Source of the DNA: a virus | Strand: one strand, 5' to 3' | IMG/VR virus record: IMGVR_UViG_3300035698_001912 | Span: 1 to 27,170 of that record | Length of the DNA: 27,170 nucleotides | Position numbers and translations under genes: made by a program | Notes under the pieces: generated by a model | Databases searched by the model: none | What the model saw: only the letters and a program-made list of their open reading frames with translations | What the model was told of the DNA's origin: nothing | Shown: positions 6,719-14,776 of the stretch, in pieces | How the letters are laid out: each line of letters begins with the position of its first letter | Numbering within the stretch: position 1 is the stretch's first letter

Positions 6719-6724
6719 GAGTAC

Positions 6725-6753
6725 AGTATACCGCACGTAATGAGGCATGTCAA
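6725..6753 (-). promoter_or_regulatory. Strong sigma70-type promoter, minus strand
   Basis: Read on the minus strand, TTGACA (6753-6748) is a perfect -35 box, followed by a 17-bp spacer and TATACT (6730-6725), which matches five of six bases of the -10 consensus. This is the best match to a housekeeping promoter that I found by eye in the window. It points away from all protein genes and towards the adjacent terminator, so its product is the predicted small RNA. Confidence 0.8.
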
Positions 6754-6782
6754 GGACTGTTACTACAATAAATGCAGAATAT

Positions 6783-6820
6783 TACCAAATTTGCATAATA
6801 ATACCAAAAACCGTTTGCAT
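6783..6820 (+). repeat. Paired TACCAAA/TTTGCAT direct repeats
   Basis: TACCAAA occurs at 6783-6789 and 6802-6808, and TTTGCAT at 6790-6796 and 6814-6820, in the same order each time with 0 and 5 nt between the two halves. The second TTTGCAT contains the -35 box of the portal promoter, so the repeats could bind a transcription regulator. That is inference from position. Confidence 0.5.
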
Positions 6821-6842
6821 TTGTAATAACCTATGCTACAAT
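6815..6842 (+). promoter_or_regulatory. Extended -10 promoter for the head gene operon
   Basis: TTGCAT (6815-6820) is a weak -35 box, followed by a 16-bp spacer and TACAAT (6837-6842) preceded by TG at 6834-6835, i.e. an extended -10 element (TGC-TACAAT). Transcription would start near 6849-6850. This supports the portal start at ATG 6878, because the alternative GTG at 6851 would be at the very end of the mRNA. It would drive the portal-to-tail gene run. Confidence 0.65.
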
Positions 6843-6877
6843 AGACTTTAGTGGTTAGTCTTAAACAAGGAGCAGTC

Positions 6878-8644
6878 ATGGTAAAGATTCCTGAGGAACA
6901 GTTCAAAAAGATTCAAGATGCCGTATCCAAAAACATGGATAATCTCCAAACCACTAGAGAAAAACAAGTAGAATTTTTAAAATCATTCGTAGGAGCAAAT
7001 TACTCTGACAATGGTTCGGATGATAGAATACCTCTGAATATGTTGGAATTAATGGTATCAACGTACCAAGATAATATCGTAAGTCAGAATCCTTCAGTTA
7101 AAATCAAAGCGAAACAGGACAAATACCAACCGGCCGCCAAAACTCTGGAACTTGCAGTAGACCACTTGATAAATGAGATTAACCTAAGTGATACCATAGA
7201 GGAGTGTTTTCTTTCTTCTATGTTTACCCTCGGAATTGCAAAAGTCGGACTGAATAAGAACTCCAAAGTGGAATTGGGTGGAATCTTTCACGATGTAGGT
7301 CAACCTTTCTGTGATAATGTCCAGTTTGATGATTTCGTTTATGATACTTCTGCTTATACTTGGGAAAAATGCTCATTTATGGGTGACAGAGTTAAACTCC
7401 CCTTGGATGATGTAAAAGACTGTGGACTGTACGATAAGAAAGTTGTGGATAAATTAGTCCCGATGGAAAAGAGAGAACACGACCAGAAAGACGGGGAACG
7501 TTCTTCCAATCTAAGTCAGTCTGATATGTCTAAAACTGATGATGAAGATTTCCGTCCAATGGTTCAATTGTGGAATATCTGGATACCAAGTGAAAATCTA
7601 GTCGTAACAATGGCAGATGATGATTCTATAAAACAACCTTTGGCTACATTTGAGTGGGATGGTCCCGAACATGGCATGTACAGATTTCTATTTTACCGTA
7701 AAATACCCTGTAACACACTTCCGTTGTCCCCTGTGGCATTGACAGTCGACTTACACGAACTGACAAACAAACTATATGTTAAATGCTCAAACCAAGCAAT
7801 GAGACAGAAGAAAATAACTGGTTATAAAGCCGGAGCGGATAAAGATGCGGGTAGAGTAATGGATGCGGGTGATGGGGATGTATTCAGAATGGACGACCCT
7901 AAAGCGGTAACAGAGTTTGGAACGGGTGGACCTGACCAAGTAAACATGCTATTCACTCAGCAAGCTCGTCAACAGTTCAGTTATATAGCGGGTAATTTGG
8001 ATGCAATGGCGGGATTAGCCCCTCAAGCGGGAACTGCCAAACAGGAATCATTGATTAAGAACTCGACTAATGTACGTTTAAAGGCTATGGGAGGCACAAC
8101 TGAGAAGTTTGTCAAGGGTATAATGCAGGATTTGGCATGGTATTTGTGGACTGACCCGCTTATAGAATTGCCGTTGATTAAAAGAAGCGGAGACTTTGAA
8201 GTACCCGTAACTTTCTCTCCCGAAGAACGTGAAGGTGATTTTTTTGATTATAATATTGACATAGTGCCTTATTCAATGCAGAAGAAGACCCCTATGGAAA
8301 CGATGGAGGCAATAGACGGGCAGATAGCTAAGTTAGCCCCTTGGGTTCCTCTAATGCAACAACAGGGACAGAGCATTGATTTCCAAGAGTATATCAACAT
8401 GGCGGCAGACTTGAATGATTTGCCTGAGTTGAAAAAACTCATTACATCACAGACCCCTGATGAAGAAAGACAATTCGGAGCGTCTACGGGAGAGGCACCA
8501 GTTAAAATACAAGACCAGACAAAAGAATACATGCACTCATACGAAAGCAAGCCAAATATGGCGGGTGCAGAAAATATGATGAATCAACAGTTAATGTCGG
8601 GACTTCAAGGAAAACAGAACGATATGGCAATGGGCCAAGTATAA
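6878..8644 (+). CDS. Portal protein, 588 aa
   Basis: The portal forms the dodecameric ring at one capsid vertex through which DNA passes. The identification rests on position (after terL, before scaffold and capsid), on length, and on a recognisable pattern of podovirus-type portals: an early FVGANYSDNGSDDRIPLNML block (about residues 39-58), the FDDFVYDTSAYTWEKCSFM segment (about 149-167), and a helical C-terminal region ending in a Gln/Met-rich tail. The start is ATG 6878 with AAGGAG at 6867-6872. A GTG at 6851 opens the frame earlier but lies at the predicted transcription start. Confidence 0.85.
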   Translation: MVKIPEEQFKKIQDAVSKNMDNLQTTREKQVEFLKSFVGANYSDNGSDDRIPLNMLELMVSTYQDNIVSQNPSVKIKAKQDKYQPAAKTLELAVDHLINEINLSDTIEECFLSSMFTLGIAKVGLNKNSKVELGGIFHDVGQPFCDNVQFDDFVYDTSAYTWEKCSFMGDRVKLPLDDVKDCGLYDKKVVDKLVPMEKREHDQKDGERSSNLSQSDMSKTDDEDFRPMVQLWNIWIPSENLVVTMADDDSIKQPLATFEWDGPEHGMYRFLFYRKIPCNTLPLSPVALTVDLHELTNKLYVKCSNQAMRQKKITGYKAGADKDAGRVMDAGDGDVFRMDDPKAVTEFGTGGPDQVNMLFTQQARQQFSYIAGNLDAMAGLAPQAGTAKQESLIKNSTNVRLKAMGGTTEKFVKGIMQDLAWYLWTDPLIELPLIKRSGDFEVPVTFSPEEREGDFFDYNIDIVPYSMQKKTPMETMEAIDGQIAKLAPWVPLMQQQGQSIDFQEYINMAADLNDLPELKKLITSQTPDEERQFGASTGEAPVKIQDQTKEYMHSYESKPNMAGAENMMNQQLMSGLQGKQNDMAMGQV

Positions 8645-8654
8645 GGAGGTTTGA

Positions 8655-9011
8655 ATGAAGTGGAGAATGAAACCAAAAGACGGAGGAGGTTTTTTGTATT
8701 TCAAGGACGGAAACGAAATCAGCAAAGAGGAATGGAATAAGAACGGTAAGATTAAAGAAGTCCTAGAAGGAAGCAAGAGACAGAGAGGTGCGGGTGCGTG
8801 GCCCAAATCATCAGATGCTTTAGCGGTGGAACCTGGAGGAGCTAAAGAAGCCTATGAAGCAAGCGTAGAGATGGGAGTCCCTACACAATTTGATGAAAGG
8901 ACAGGTAAAGGAACATTTACCTCCCAAGGGCACATGAACAACTATATGAAAGCATTCGGTTATTGTGACAATGATGCCGGATACGGACAAGTAGCACCAA
9001 AAAACTATTGA
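8655..9011 (+). CDS. Conserved small phage protein next to portal, 118 aa
   Basis: Proteins of this type, with a middle block like WPKSSDALAVEPG followed by EMGVPTQFDERTGKGTFTS (about residues 50-92) and a glycine- and tyrosine-rich end, are common between portal and scaffold genes of podovirus-like phages, where they have no assigned role. The N-terminal part is basic and the C-terminal segment (HMNNYMKAFGYCDNDAGYG) is conserved-looking. It has a good SD (AAGGAGG) and starts 11 nt after the portal stop. It could be a small head component or an assembly factor. Confidence 0.75.
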   Translation: MKWRMKPKDGGGFLYFKDGNEISKEEWNKNGKIKEVLEGSKRQRGAGAWPKSSDALAVEPGGAKEAYEASVEMGVPTQFDERTGKGTFTSQGHMNNYMKAFGYCDNDAGYGQVAPKNY

Positions 9012-9030
9012 AGAAACAAGGAGACAAAGA

Positions 9031-9303
9031 ATGAAGTGTTTAAATTGTGGTAAAGAAGGTACGGGGTTGATGTCAACTCAATCGGGTGACCAGTTTTGTA
9101 ATCAGAATTGCGGAGAGTTGTTTAAAATTTGGAAGAAGGAATTTTGGGTAAAGCAGAGAGCATTAGCCCTTAAAGCGGAGAAAGAGAAAGAAGAGGCTGA
9201 AAAACTGAAGAAAGAAGAGGACGAAAAGAAAGCAGAGCAGAAAGAAGCTCAAGTTTCGTTTGTCGACAAAGCCAAATCTTATCTGCCAGGGGGTAAAAAA
9301 TGA
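9031..9303 (+). CDS. Zinc-finger plus coiled-coil protein, 90 aa
   Basis: Residues 3-27 hold a Cys4 pattern, C3-x2-C6 and then C23-x3-C27 (CLNCG and FCNQNC), as in short zinc fingers. The remainder (about residues 40-80) is almost entirely Lys, Glu and Ala, an obvious single charged helix or coiled coil. Its ATGA overlap with the scaffold-like gene suggests coupled production, so a role in head assembly is plausible but unproven. The SD is AAGGAG. Confidence 0.7.
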   Translation: MKCLNCGKEGTGLMSTQSGDQFCNQNCGELFKIWKKEFWVKQRALALKAEKEKEEAEKLKKEEDEKKAEQKEAQVSFVDKAKSYLPGGKK

Positions 9304-10244
9304 GTGACATTAAAGAAGAAGTAGAAGAGGAAGTTAACGAGGAAACCGAAGAAACAGAAGAAGTCAATCCAGATGGAGAGGCTTTAACTGACATGGAAAA
9401 GATTTTAAATCCTGACGAGGATGAAATAACAGGTGACGAAGATGATGATAACGTATCGTCTGAAGAAGAACCTGAGTCGGACACCGATGCAAATGCCGGT
9501 GAAGACACAGACTCACAAGAGTCGGCTGAGAGTGAAGACGAAGCGATGCATGATGCCGTTTCAGATGAACTTTTAGGGATTGCGGTAAAGCAGGGTATCT
9601 CCATTACGGAAGCCAACGCTTTAGGTGCAAAACGCTTAGTCAATATACTTGACCAAGTAATTGTTAAGGGTGAAGAACCCAAGACCGAGGAAGCTCCGAA
9701 GTTTTCTTTAGGTCTAAGTGAAGAGCAGATGGAGTCCATAGACGAAGATGTAGCACAAGGTCTTAAAACGGCCGAGTCGCAGATTCAGTCAGTATTGGAA
9801 GCCAATGCAGAGTTGAGAGGAGAATTGAACGATTTGAAAGGACAAGCCTCGCAAGAGAGTCAGTCCAATGTTTTCACAAAGTTCGATTCAATCGTAAACA
9901 AGTTTCCTGAGAAGGAGATTTTCGGTGAGAACGTACCGGCTAAAGAGACAACTGAATGGAGTAACCGTAATAAGTTATTCAAAGAAATGAGTGTTTTAGC
10001 GGCAGGGTACAAACAAATGGGTGAGCAAGTGCCTCCGATGGAGGATTTAGTTAAAAAGGCGAAGCTTATGGCTTTTCCAAACGATTTGGCTAAAATTGCT
10101 CGAAACGAACTAAACAAAAAAGTGGAGAAGCGTTCAACTCAGACATTGTTGAAACCTTCAGATACGGCTACCGAAACGGCAGATGATGTCGAAAAAGGAG
10201 TTATAGCCAAACTGAAGAGTATTTTAGCAAAGAAGAAGAAGTGA
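9300..10244 (+). CDS. Scaffold-like acidic protein, 314 aa
   Basis: The position just before the major capsid gene, the extremely acidic N-terminal 85 residues (Glu/Asp-rich, for example EEVEEEVNEETEETEEV), the helical middle (about residues 160-190) and the Lys-rich C-terminus (KLKSILAKKKK) are typical of phage scaffolding proteins, which guide capsid assembly and are then removed. No protease motif is visible. The ATG at 9300 has a G-rich SD, AGGGGG at 9288-9293, 6 nt away. That SD is a perfect partner for the C-rich loop of the predicted small RNA. Confidence 0.75.
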   Translation: MSDIKEEVEEEVNEETEETEEVNPDGEALTDMEKILNPDEDEITGDEDDDNVSSEEEPESDTDANAGEDTDSQESAESEDEAMHDAVSDELLGIAVKQGISITEANALGAKRLVNILDQVIVKGEEPKTEEAPKFSLGLSEEQMESIDEDVAQGLKTAESQIQSVLEANAELRGELNDLKGQASQESQSNVFTKFDSIVNKFPEKEIFGENVPAKETTEWSNRNKLFKEMSVLAAGYKQMGEQVPPMEDLVKKAKLMAFPNDLAKIARNELNKKVEKRSTQTLLKPSDTATETADDVEKGVIAKLKSILAKKKK

Positions 10245-10271
10245 CTTCGCTTAAAATAAGAGGAATATAAA

Positions 10272-11336
10272 ATGGCTACTTCATTACAAGTTGCGGATAT
10301 GGTTGGGCTGATTGAAGCCACATATGCGGCCACTAAGAAAGATAAAGTGACTGACATTGCTACTGACTTGACTGAACTCGTTGTTATGAGCAAATTGCTC
10401 AACGAACACAAAGCAGTTTATGCCGGTGGTGACCAGTACGAATTTCGTGTATCTGCTAAGAACGGTGTAAATGCTAAGAATATCGGCATGTACGAGCCAG
10501 ATGATTTTGGTATCCAAGATGCAGTTACTCATGGAACAGTTCCGTGGAAATTTGACCAATGGGCAGTTCTTTATGACATTAAAGAAAAAGCATTGAACTC
10601 AGGTGATGCGGTTCAGATTCTTGAACACGTTAAATTGCGTGAAGCACAGGAAGAAGCGGGTTATGCAGAGTTTTGTGAAAATCAGTTCTGGGTAAACGAA
10701 GCAACTACCACTAACAAAGCCCCTTTCGGCCTTGATTACTGGATAACTGCTCAGGCCTCAGGATATACCGATATTGACGACCAAGGATTTGTCGGAGGCG
10801 ACCCCTCTGGATTTACTGGTGGTTGTGCGGGACTTACTGTTGCTGATTATCCTAACTGGCAAAACTATGCCGGTAACTATACTTCAGTTACTAAGGAAGA
10901 CTTGATTAAAATGATGCGTAGAGCGTCTATGAAGACTAAATTTGTCTCTCCTTTGAAATTTGCTGATTATGACCAACGCAAGGCCGTTGAATCCCGTTTC
11001 GCAATTTATGTGAATCAGGAAACAATGGAATCCATGCAGGAAATCGGTGAAGCACAGAACGAAAACATCGGTAAAGACATTGCGCCCTGTCAGGGCGGGA
11101 TTGCTTTTAACGGAAATATGATTTCTTATATTCCTAAACTTGATGACGTTTCTACCAACCCTGTTTACATGTTGAACTGGGGTGTATTTGAAATTGGTAT
11201 CAATAAGGGTCTATTCATGAAGAAAGACACTCGTCAGGCTCCATGGTCTACAGATGTCATTCAGACTGTTGTAGAAATCGGTAAAAACACAATTTGTCAT
11301 GACCGCAGAAAATGTGCCGTCTTCACAACTGTGTAA
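10272..11336 (+). CDS. Major capsid protein, 354 aa
   Basis: This is the shell subunit of the head. It follows the scaffold and has features of podovirus-type HK97-fold capsid proteins that I recognise: the VPWKFDQWAVLYDIKEKALN segment (about residues 96-115) with its central W..DxKE..LN, the following helix with LREAQEEAG, and a C-terminal end with NTICHDRRKCAVF (about 338-350), comparable to the N-x-x-x-x-RR ending of this group. The SD is AGAGGAAT. Inside the gene a perfect hairpin, CGCCCT-GTC-AGGGCG (11083-11097), occurs, probably by chance. Confidence 0.87.
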   Translation: MATSLQVADMVGLIEATYAATKKDKVTDIATDLTELVVMSKLLNEHKAVYAGGDQYEFRVSAKNGVNAKNIGMYEPDDFGIQDAVTHGTVPWKFDQWAVLYDIKEKALNSGDAVQILEHVKLREAQEEAGYAEFCENQFWVNEATTTNKAPFGLDYWITAQASGYTDIDDQGFVGGDPSGFTGGCAGLTVADYPNWQNYAGNYTSVTKEDLIKMMRRASMKTKFVSPLKFADYDQRKAVESRFAIYVNQETMESMQEIGEAQNENIGKDIAPCQGGIAFNGNMISYIPKLDDVSTNPVYMLNWGVFEIGINKGLFMKKDTRQAPWSTDVIQTVVEIGKNTICHDRRKCAVFTTV

Positions 11337-11361
11337 CACAACTAATTAACAGGAGATAATT

Positions 11362-12174
11362 ATGAGTACTATTAAAGCGGATTATATGAACACCGCATCA
11401 AGCACCGGAAGAAGTCCTGCCCTGTGGCACGACTGTCCCCTTGATATGATTGAGATTGACAACAATGTTGGGTACACAATGAAAGACGATTTCACCAAGT
11501 ACGCATCAACTGCAACAACTGTATTGAATGCAAGCGGAAAGCCTACTTTTGAAGGCGACTGTGCGATTGACGGTACTGGTGTATTGGGTGGCGGAGCATA
11601 TTTGTTCTGTACTACTGACAATGAAGAAGCAGGTCTGGATTGTGGTGGAGGCGTTTCTGCCCCTTTCGCAATTAGTGACACTTCAGGGTCTGAAAAAGCA
11701 CTATGGTTTGAAGCAAGAGTTAAAAAGTCCTTGATTACAAATGATGGAAACATGTTTGTAGGACTTACTGCTCCTGGTTCAGCCGTTGCCAATTTCATCA
11801 ATGATGGTGGAACTGATTTTGCAGACGTAGCCCTTATGGGATTCGTTCAATGGGAAGCAGATGGTGATGCAATTAGTTTTGTATATCAGGCAAACGGACA
11901 AGCATTTGTAACTTTGATTGCAACTGCCCACATTCCTGTTGCTTTGACTTACGTAAACTTAGGCTTCAAGTATGACCCGACCGCAGAAGATGCAAAGAAA
12001 ATCCAAATCTTTGTAAACAATGAAGAGCAGAGTACTTATGTTACTGCTACTCAGATTGCTACTGCGACTTTCCCAGATGCGGAAGTTATGGTTCCATCTA
12101 TTTCGATTAAGGCATCAAGTGCAAATGACTTGACTGTTACCGAAGCTTGGTACCAATGTTCTCAGTTGCGATAG
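11362..12174 (+). CDS. Beta-sandwich virion protein, 270 aa
   Basis: The protein directly after the major capsid protein is rich in Gly, Thr, Ala and Val with alternating strand patterns. Residues about 112-265 look like a concanavalin/LamG-type jelly roll: LWFEARVKKS, MFVGLTAPG, ALMGFVQWEADGDAISFVYQ, then KKIQIFVNNEEQ and a closing strand ending in W. It is probably a capsid decoration or minor head protein; a role in binding surface sugars is possible. No signal peptide. The SD is AGGAGA. Confidence 0.7.
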   Translation: MSTIKADYMNTASSTGRSPALWHDCPLDMIEIDNNVGYTMKDDFTKYASTATTVLNASGKPTFEGDCAIDGTGVLGGGAYLFCTTDNEEAGLDCGGGVSAPFAISDTSGSEKALWFEARVKKSLITNDGNMFVGLTAPGSAVANFINDGGTDFADVALMGFVQWEADGDAISFVYQANGQAFVTLIATAHIPVALTYVNLGFKYDPTAEDAKKIQIFVNNEEQSTYVTATQIATATFPDAEVMVPSISIKASSANDLTVTEAWYQCSQLR

Positions 12175-12203
12175 ACCTCCTTGGTTTCTTCGATAAAGGT
12201 GAC

Positions 12204-12223
12204 GGGGGGTGTAAAAACCCTCC
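12204..12223 (+). terminator. G-rich hairpin between head genes (weak terminator candidate)
   Basis: GGGGGG (12204-12209) pairs with CCCTCC (12218-12223) through six pairs including one G-U, around an 8-nt A-rich loop. No U-tract follows, so this could be attenuation, mRNA protection or a poor terminator. The 75-nt gap from 12175 to 12249 contains nothing else that I recognise. Confidence 0.4.
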
Positions 12224-12249
12224 TGAACCCCTAAAATAGGTGATTGAAA

Positions 12250-13239
12250 ATGGCAGAATCTACATTAAGCGGAGCATATAGTGATTTCAGAAGTGAGATT
12301 GCTGATTTTCTTGGTTATGGACGTACCTCAACGAGTTGGAGTACGGAGCAAGTTGCATCCATAGCGAGTGTTTTGAAGAGTGGACTGCGCAAATTCTATC
12401 ATCCTCCACGTTTACCGTCTGAAAGTATTTCCCACGATTGGAGTTTTCTCCATCCCGTGAATACCTTGAGTGTCGGTTCCACATCAGGTACTGTTGTTGG
12501 TGTTCCCATTTATGCGGGTACTACAAGCACAGTTACGATAGACGATACGGATTTTGAAACTCGTATGGTCGGGACTGCTATTCAATTTGATACTTCTGAG
12601 GACAGTTATACGATTGCCTCTGTAACTTCGACTACTATAGTTGTGGTTACGGGTGATGCGAGTGGTGAGTTAACGGGTGATACAATCACTATCGGTGCTC
12701 AGTACATTTATGACTTACCTGACAATTACGGTGGAATAGAGGGTGGATTCACTTATGATGACAATAACATCTACGATACAATCCAAGTGGTAGCAGAAAG
12801 ACAGATAAGAGAACTTCAGCAAGGAACGCCTGCAAATGGTTATCCTAGGTATTGTGCAATTCGTCCTATAACCTCAGACGGTACTAATGGTCAGAGATTT
12901 GAAGTTTTGTTCTACCCTAAGCCAAGTTCAACTCATACACTAACGTACTCCTACGTGCCTTTAATGGACGTTCTAGACGATGATGCACCGTATCCATGGG
13001 GTGGTGAACCTCATACGGAAACAATGATAGAAAGTTGTTTAGCGGTAGCGGAATTGAGAAGGGATGATTCAGTAGGGGAACATCACAGTACGTTTTTGGA
13101 ATGTCTGCAAGCATCCGTTGATTATGACGGAAGAGCCAATACTCCTGAGTTTTTGGGGTATAATGGGGATAGTAGCGTATATGCGAAGTCAAACAAGCGG
13201 AGATACCGTGGCAACCAAACTCAAGGATATTTGAGTTAA
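12250..13239 (+). CDS. Head-tail connector / adaptor protein, 329 aa
   Basis: This type of protein, starting with a helix (ADFLGYGR) and followed by ASVLKSGLRKFYHPP, HDWSFLHP and a middle motif YDLPDNYGG (about residues 155-165), is found after the capsid genes in podovirus-like and related phages and is thought to be the connector or tail-adaptor ring. The insertion from about 75 to 150 is a Thr/Val/Ser-rich beta domain. I chose ATG 12250 because the SD AGGTGA (12238-12243) lies 6 nt upstream; TTG 12244 would have no spacer. Confidence 0.75.
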   Translation: MAESTLSGAYSDFRSEIADFLGYGRTSTSWSTEQVASIASVLKSGLRKFYHPPRLPSESISHDWSFLHPVNTLSVGSTSGTVVGVPIYAGTTSTVTIDDTDFETRMVGTAIQFDTSEDSYTIASVTSTTIVVVTGDASGELTGDTITIGAQYIYDLPDNYGGIEGGFTYDDNNIYDTIQVVAERQIRELQQGTPANGYPRYCAIRPITSDGTNGQRFEVLFYPKPSSTHTLTYSYVPLMDVLDDDAPYPWGGEPHTETMIESCLAVAELRRDDSVGEHHSTFLECLQASVDYDGRANTPEFLGYNGDSSVYAKSNKRRYRGNQTQGYLS

Positions 13240-13249
13240 AGGAGAAAAT

Positions 13250-13513
13250 ATGGCGACTTTACAAATAGTAAAATCAACAATGACGGGTAGTGAGGTAGCT
13301 TATACGATTCCGGCTAGAACGCTGAGTTGTGTAATCCATCCCATTACAAACGATTTAACGATTGCCACCACAACTGGAGGAGACACTTATACTGTTACCA
13401 AAAGTAGTGAACGTGGTTTTCAAAATAGAAGTGCGGCAGGACAAATTCTTTACTTAACCGGTACTAATGCCGATGTAGTAGAAATTTGGCTTGAAATCGG
13501 ACTAGGTTCATAA
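13250..13513 (+). CDS. Small beta-rich virion protein, 87 aa
   Basis: The start follows TAAAGGAGAAAATATG, the start context repeated among virion genes here. The 87-aa product is Thr- and Val-rich with short strand patterns (TLQIVKST, SCVIHPITNDLTIATTT, DVVEIWLEIGLGS) and no Cys pairs or membrane segment. It is probably a small structural protein, perhaps a decoration or adaptor subunit, judged from its position between connector and tail genes. The family is not recognised. Confidence 0.6.
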   Translation: MATLQIVKSTMTGSEVAYTIPARTLSCVIHPITNDLTIATTTGGDTYTVTKSSERGFQNRSAAGQILYLTGTNADVVEIWLEIGLGS

Positions 13514-13528
13514 ATAAAGGAGATTATT

Positions 13529-14200
13529 ATGAGTAAATCTATGGGTTCACATAATATATATGCTAAATTGGCGGGGTCTAAATCAGACATTTCGCCTATT
13601 GAGGGTACTGCTACTGCTCGTAAAGCAGTTGTACTCGATGCAAATTCGGCAATTGATGCGGTTAATACTGCTACATTGTCATTGGGAGCAAGTGGAAGTG
13701 AAGTGGCGGTTACGGCTACTGCGGCTGAAATTAATGCTGCGGCAGATAAATCAGCGGGTGCAGTTGTTTCATTGACTGCGGCTACTGCTTTGACTCAGGC
13801 ATTACACGCAGGTAAAATCTGTACGCTTGATAAAGTTGGTGGAATGATAACTACCCTTCCTGAAGCAACGGGAACTGGCGATGTTTATACATTGTTTGTA
13901 GGGACTGCTTTAACAGGTAGTACTTATGTTATTAAAACTGCTGATGCTGCAAATGCAGATTTGGTTGGTAATGCTTATGGTAAGGACTTAGACGGTTCTA
14001 CTGTAGCTCTACACTATGAGAGCATTCAGGCCACAGGCAATGACCTCTATACAATGAATATGACTAGTACTGGTGGTATTAATATCGGTACAGATAGAGT
14101 TACATTTACTGACATGAAGACAGACTTATGGCAAGTTGAAGGTGCGTATCTAGTTCCGACTGGAAGCAACCCTGCAACTCCATTCAGTTCTACTACCTAA
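13529..14200 (+). CDS. Virion structural protein with repeated-type beta domain, 223 aa
   Basis: A block ATAAEINAAADKSAG (residues about 63-77), followed by a strand-rich segment with GKICTLDK, TLPEATGTGDVYTLFVG and VIKTADAANADLVGNAYG, is a common module in phage head-fibre and tail proteins, where it folds as a beta-structure attached to the virion surface. The N-terminal 60 residues are a lead-in. Composition is low in charge and rich in Ala, Thr and Gly. The SD is AAAGGAGATTATTATG. It ends with TAATG overlapping the Rossmann-like gene. Confidence 0.65.
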   Translation: MSKSMGSHNIYAKLAGSKSDISPIEGTATARKAVVLDANSAIDAVNTATLSLGASGSEVAVTATAAEINAAADKSAGAVVSLTAATALTQALHAGKICTLDKVGGMITTLPEATGTGDVYTLFVGTALTGSTYVIKTADAANADLVGNAYGKDLDGSTVALHYESIQATGNDLYTMNMTSTGGINIGTDRVTFTDMKTDLWQVEGAYLVPTGSNPATPFSSTT

Positions 14201-14775
14201 TGAATGAGGTTACCATCTTAGGGTTGTATTCACAGATTGTGAGTGCAAAAAAAGCTAAAGATTTTAAAGGCGAGATTTGGTCTATAACAGATTGGTATCG
14301 TTGTTATCCTTGGCTCCCTGAGATTAACCGACTTTATGAGGTTCATTCATTGAAGGTTGTTGAAGAAATGGCTCAATTGGGTGGTCGTTACTCAAAGGAT
14401 TGGAAGGAAAAGTTTGAAAGTTGCGGTGGGATGATAGTTGTAGATGACAAGAGATGGGTTGACTATCTCGATGCGGATGTAAGAATATTGCAATATGACA
14501 AACTGAAGAAGAAGTATCCGTTGGATTTTGCTTGTACCGTTGATATAATGATAATTGATGCTATAGAAGACGGTTATGAGAAGATTCACTTGGAAGGAAT
14601 ACATATGATAGGTGGACACCACTCAATCTACGTTAAAAGCATTCTAAGGGCAATGGACTATGCCAGAGGATTAGAGATTGAGATTAATTCCGACTATGAG
14701 GATGAATGGAGAGAGCACGATATTGATTTTGACAACGAAGATTATATACTGTTGAATCGCAAATTAGAGGTATAA
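14200..14775 (+). CDS. Rossmann-like protein of phage unknown-function family, 191 aa
   Basis: Two landmarks match a family often found beside phage structural genes: EIWSITDWYRCYPWLPEINRL with YEVH (residues 25-49), and a second-half segment TVDIMIIDAIEDGYEKIHLEG with IHM (113-136). Together they resemble the nucleotide-sugar or pterin enzyme-like Rossmann fold of DUF115/MptE-type proteins. Polar residues H49, E132, H135 and H140/H141 are candidates for an active site. The glycine pattern at the N-terminus is weaker than usual (VTILGLYSQIVSAKKA). It might modify sugars or a virion component, or be a structural derivative. Start TAATG overlap at 14198-14202. Confidence 0.55.
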   Translation: MNEVTILGLYSQIVSAKKAKDFKGEIWSITDWYRCYPWLPEINRLYEVHSLKVVEEMAQLGGRYSKDWKEKFESCGGMIVVDDKRWVDYLDADVRILQYDKLKKKYPLDFACTVDIMIIDAIEDGYEKIHLEGIHMIGGHHSIYVKSILRAMDYARGLEIEINSDYEDEWREHDIDFDNEDYILLNRKLEV

Positions 14776-14776
14776 G

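Noticed and set aside
9170-9739. Long minus-strand ORF opposite the scaffold gene (also others opposite virion genes, e.g. 24075-24629)
   Set aside because: Ser- and Leu-rich translations arise from the antisense of acidic/Lys-rich genes; no SD or recognisable protein features.
11083-11097. Perfect hairpin CGCCCT-GTC-AGGGCG in the capsid gene
   Set aside because: It lies inside the coding sequence without U-tract or repeat elsewhere; probably chance, although a translational pause cannot be excluded.
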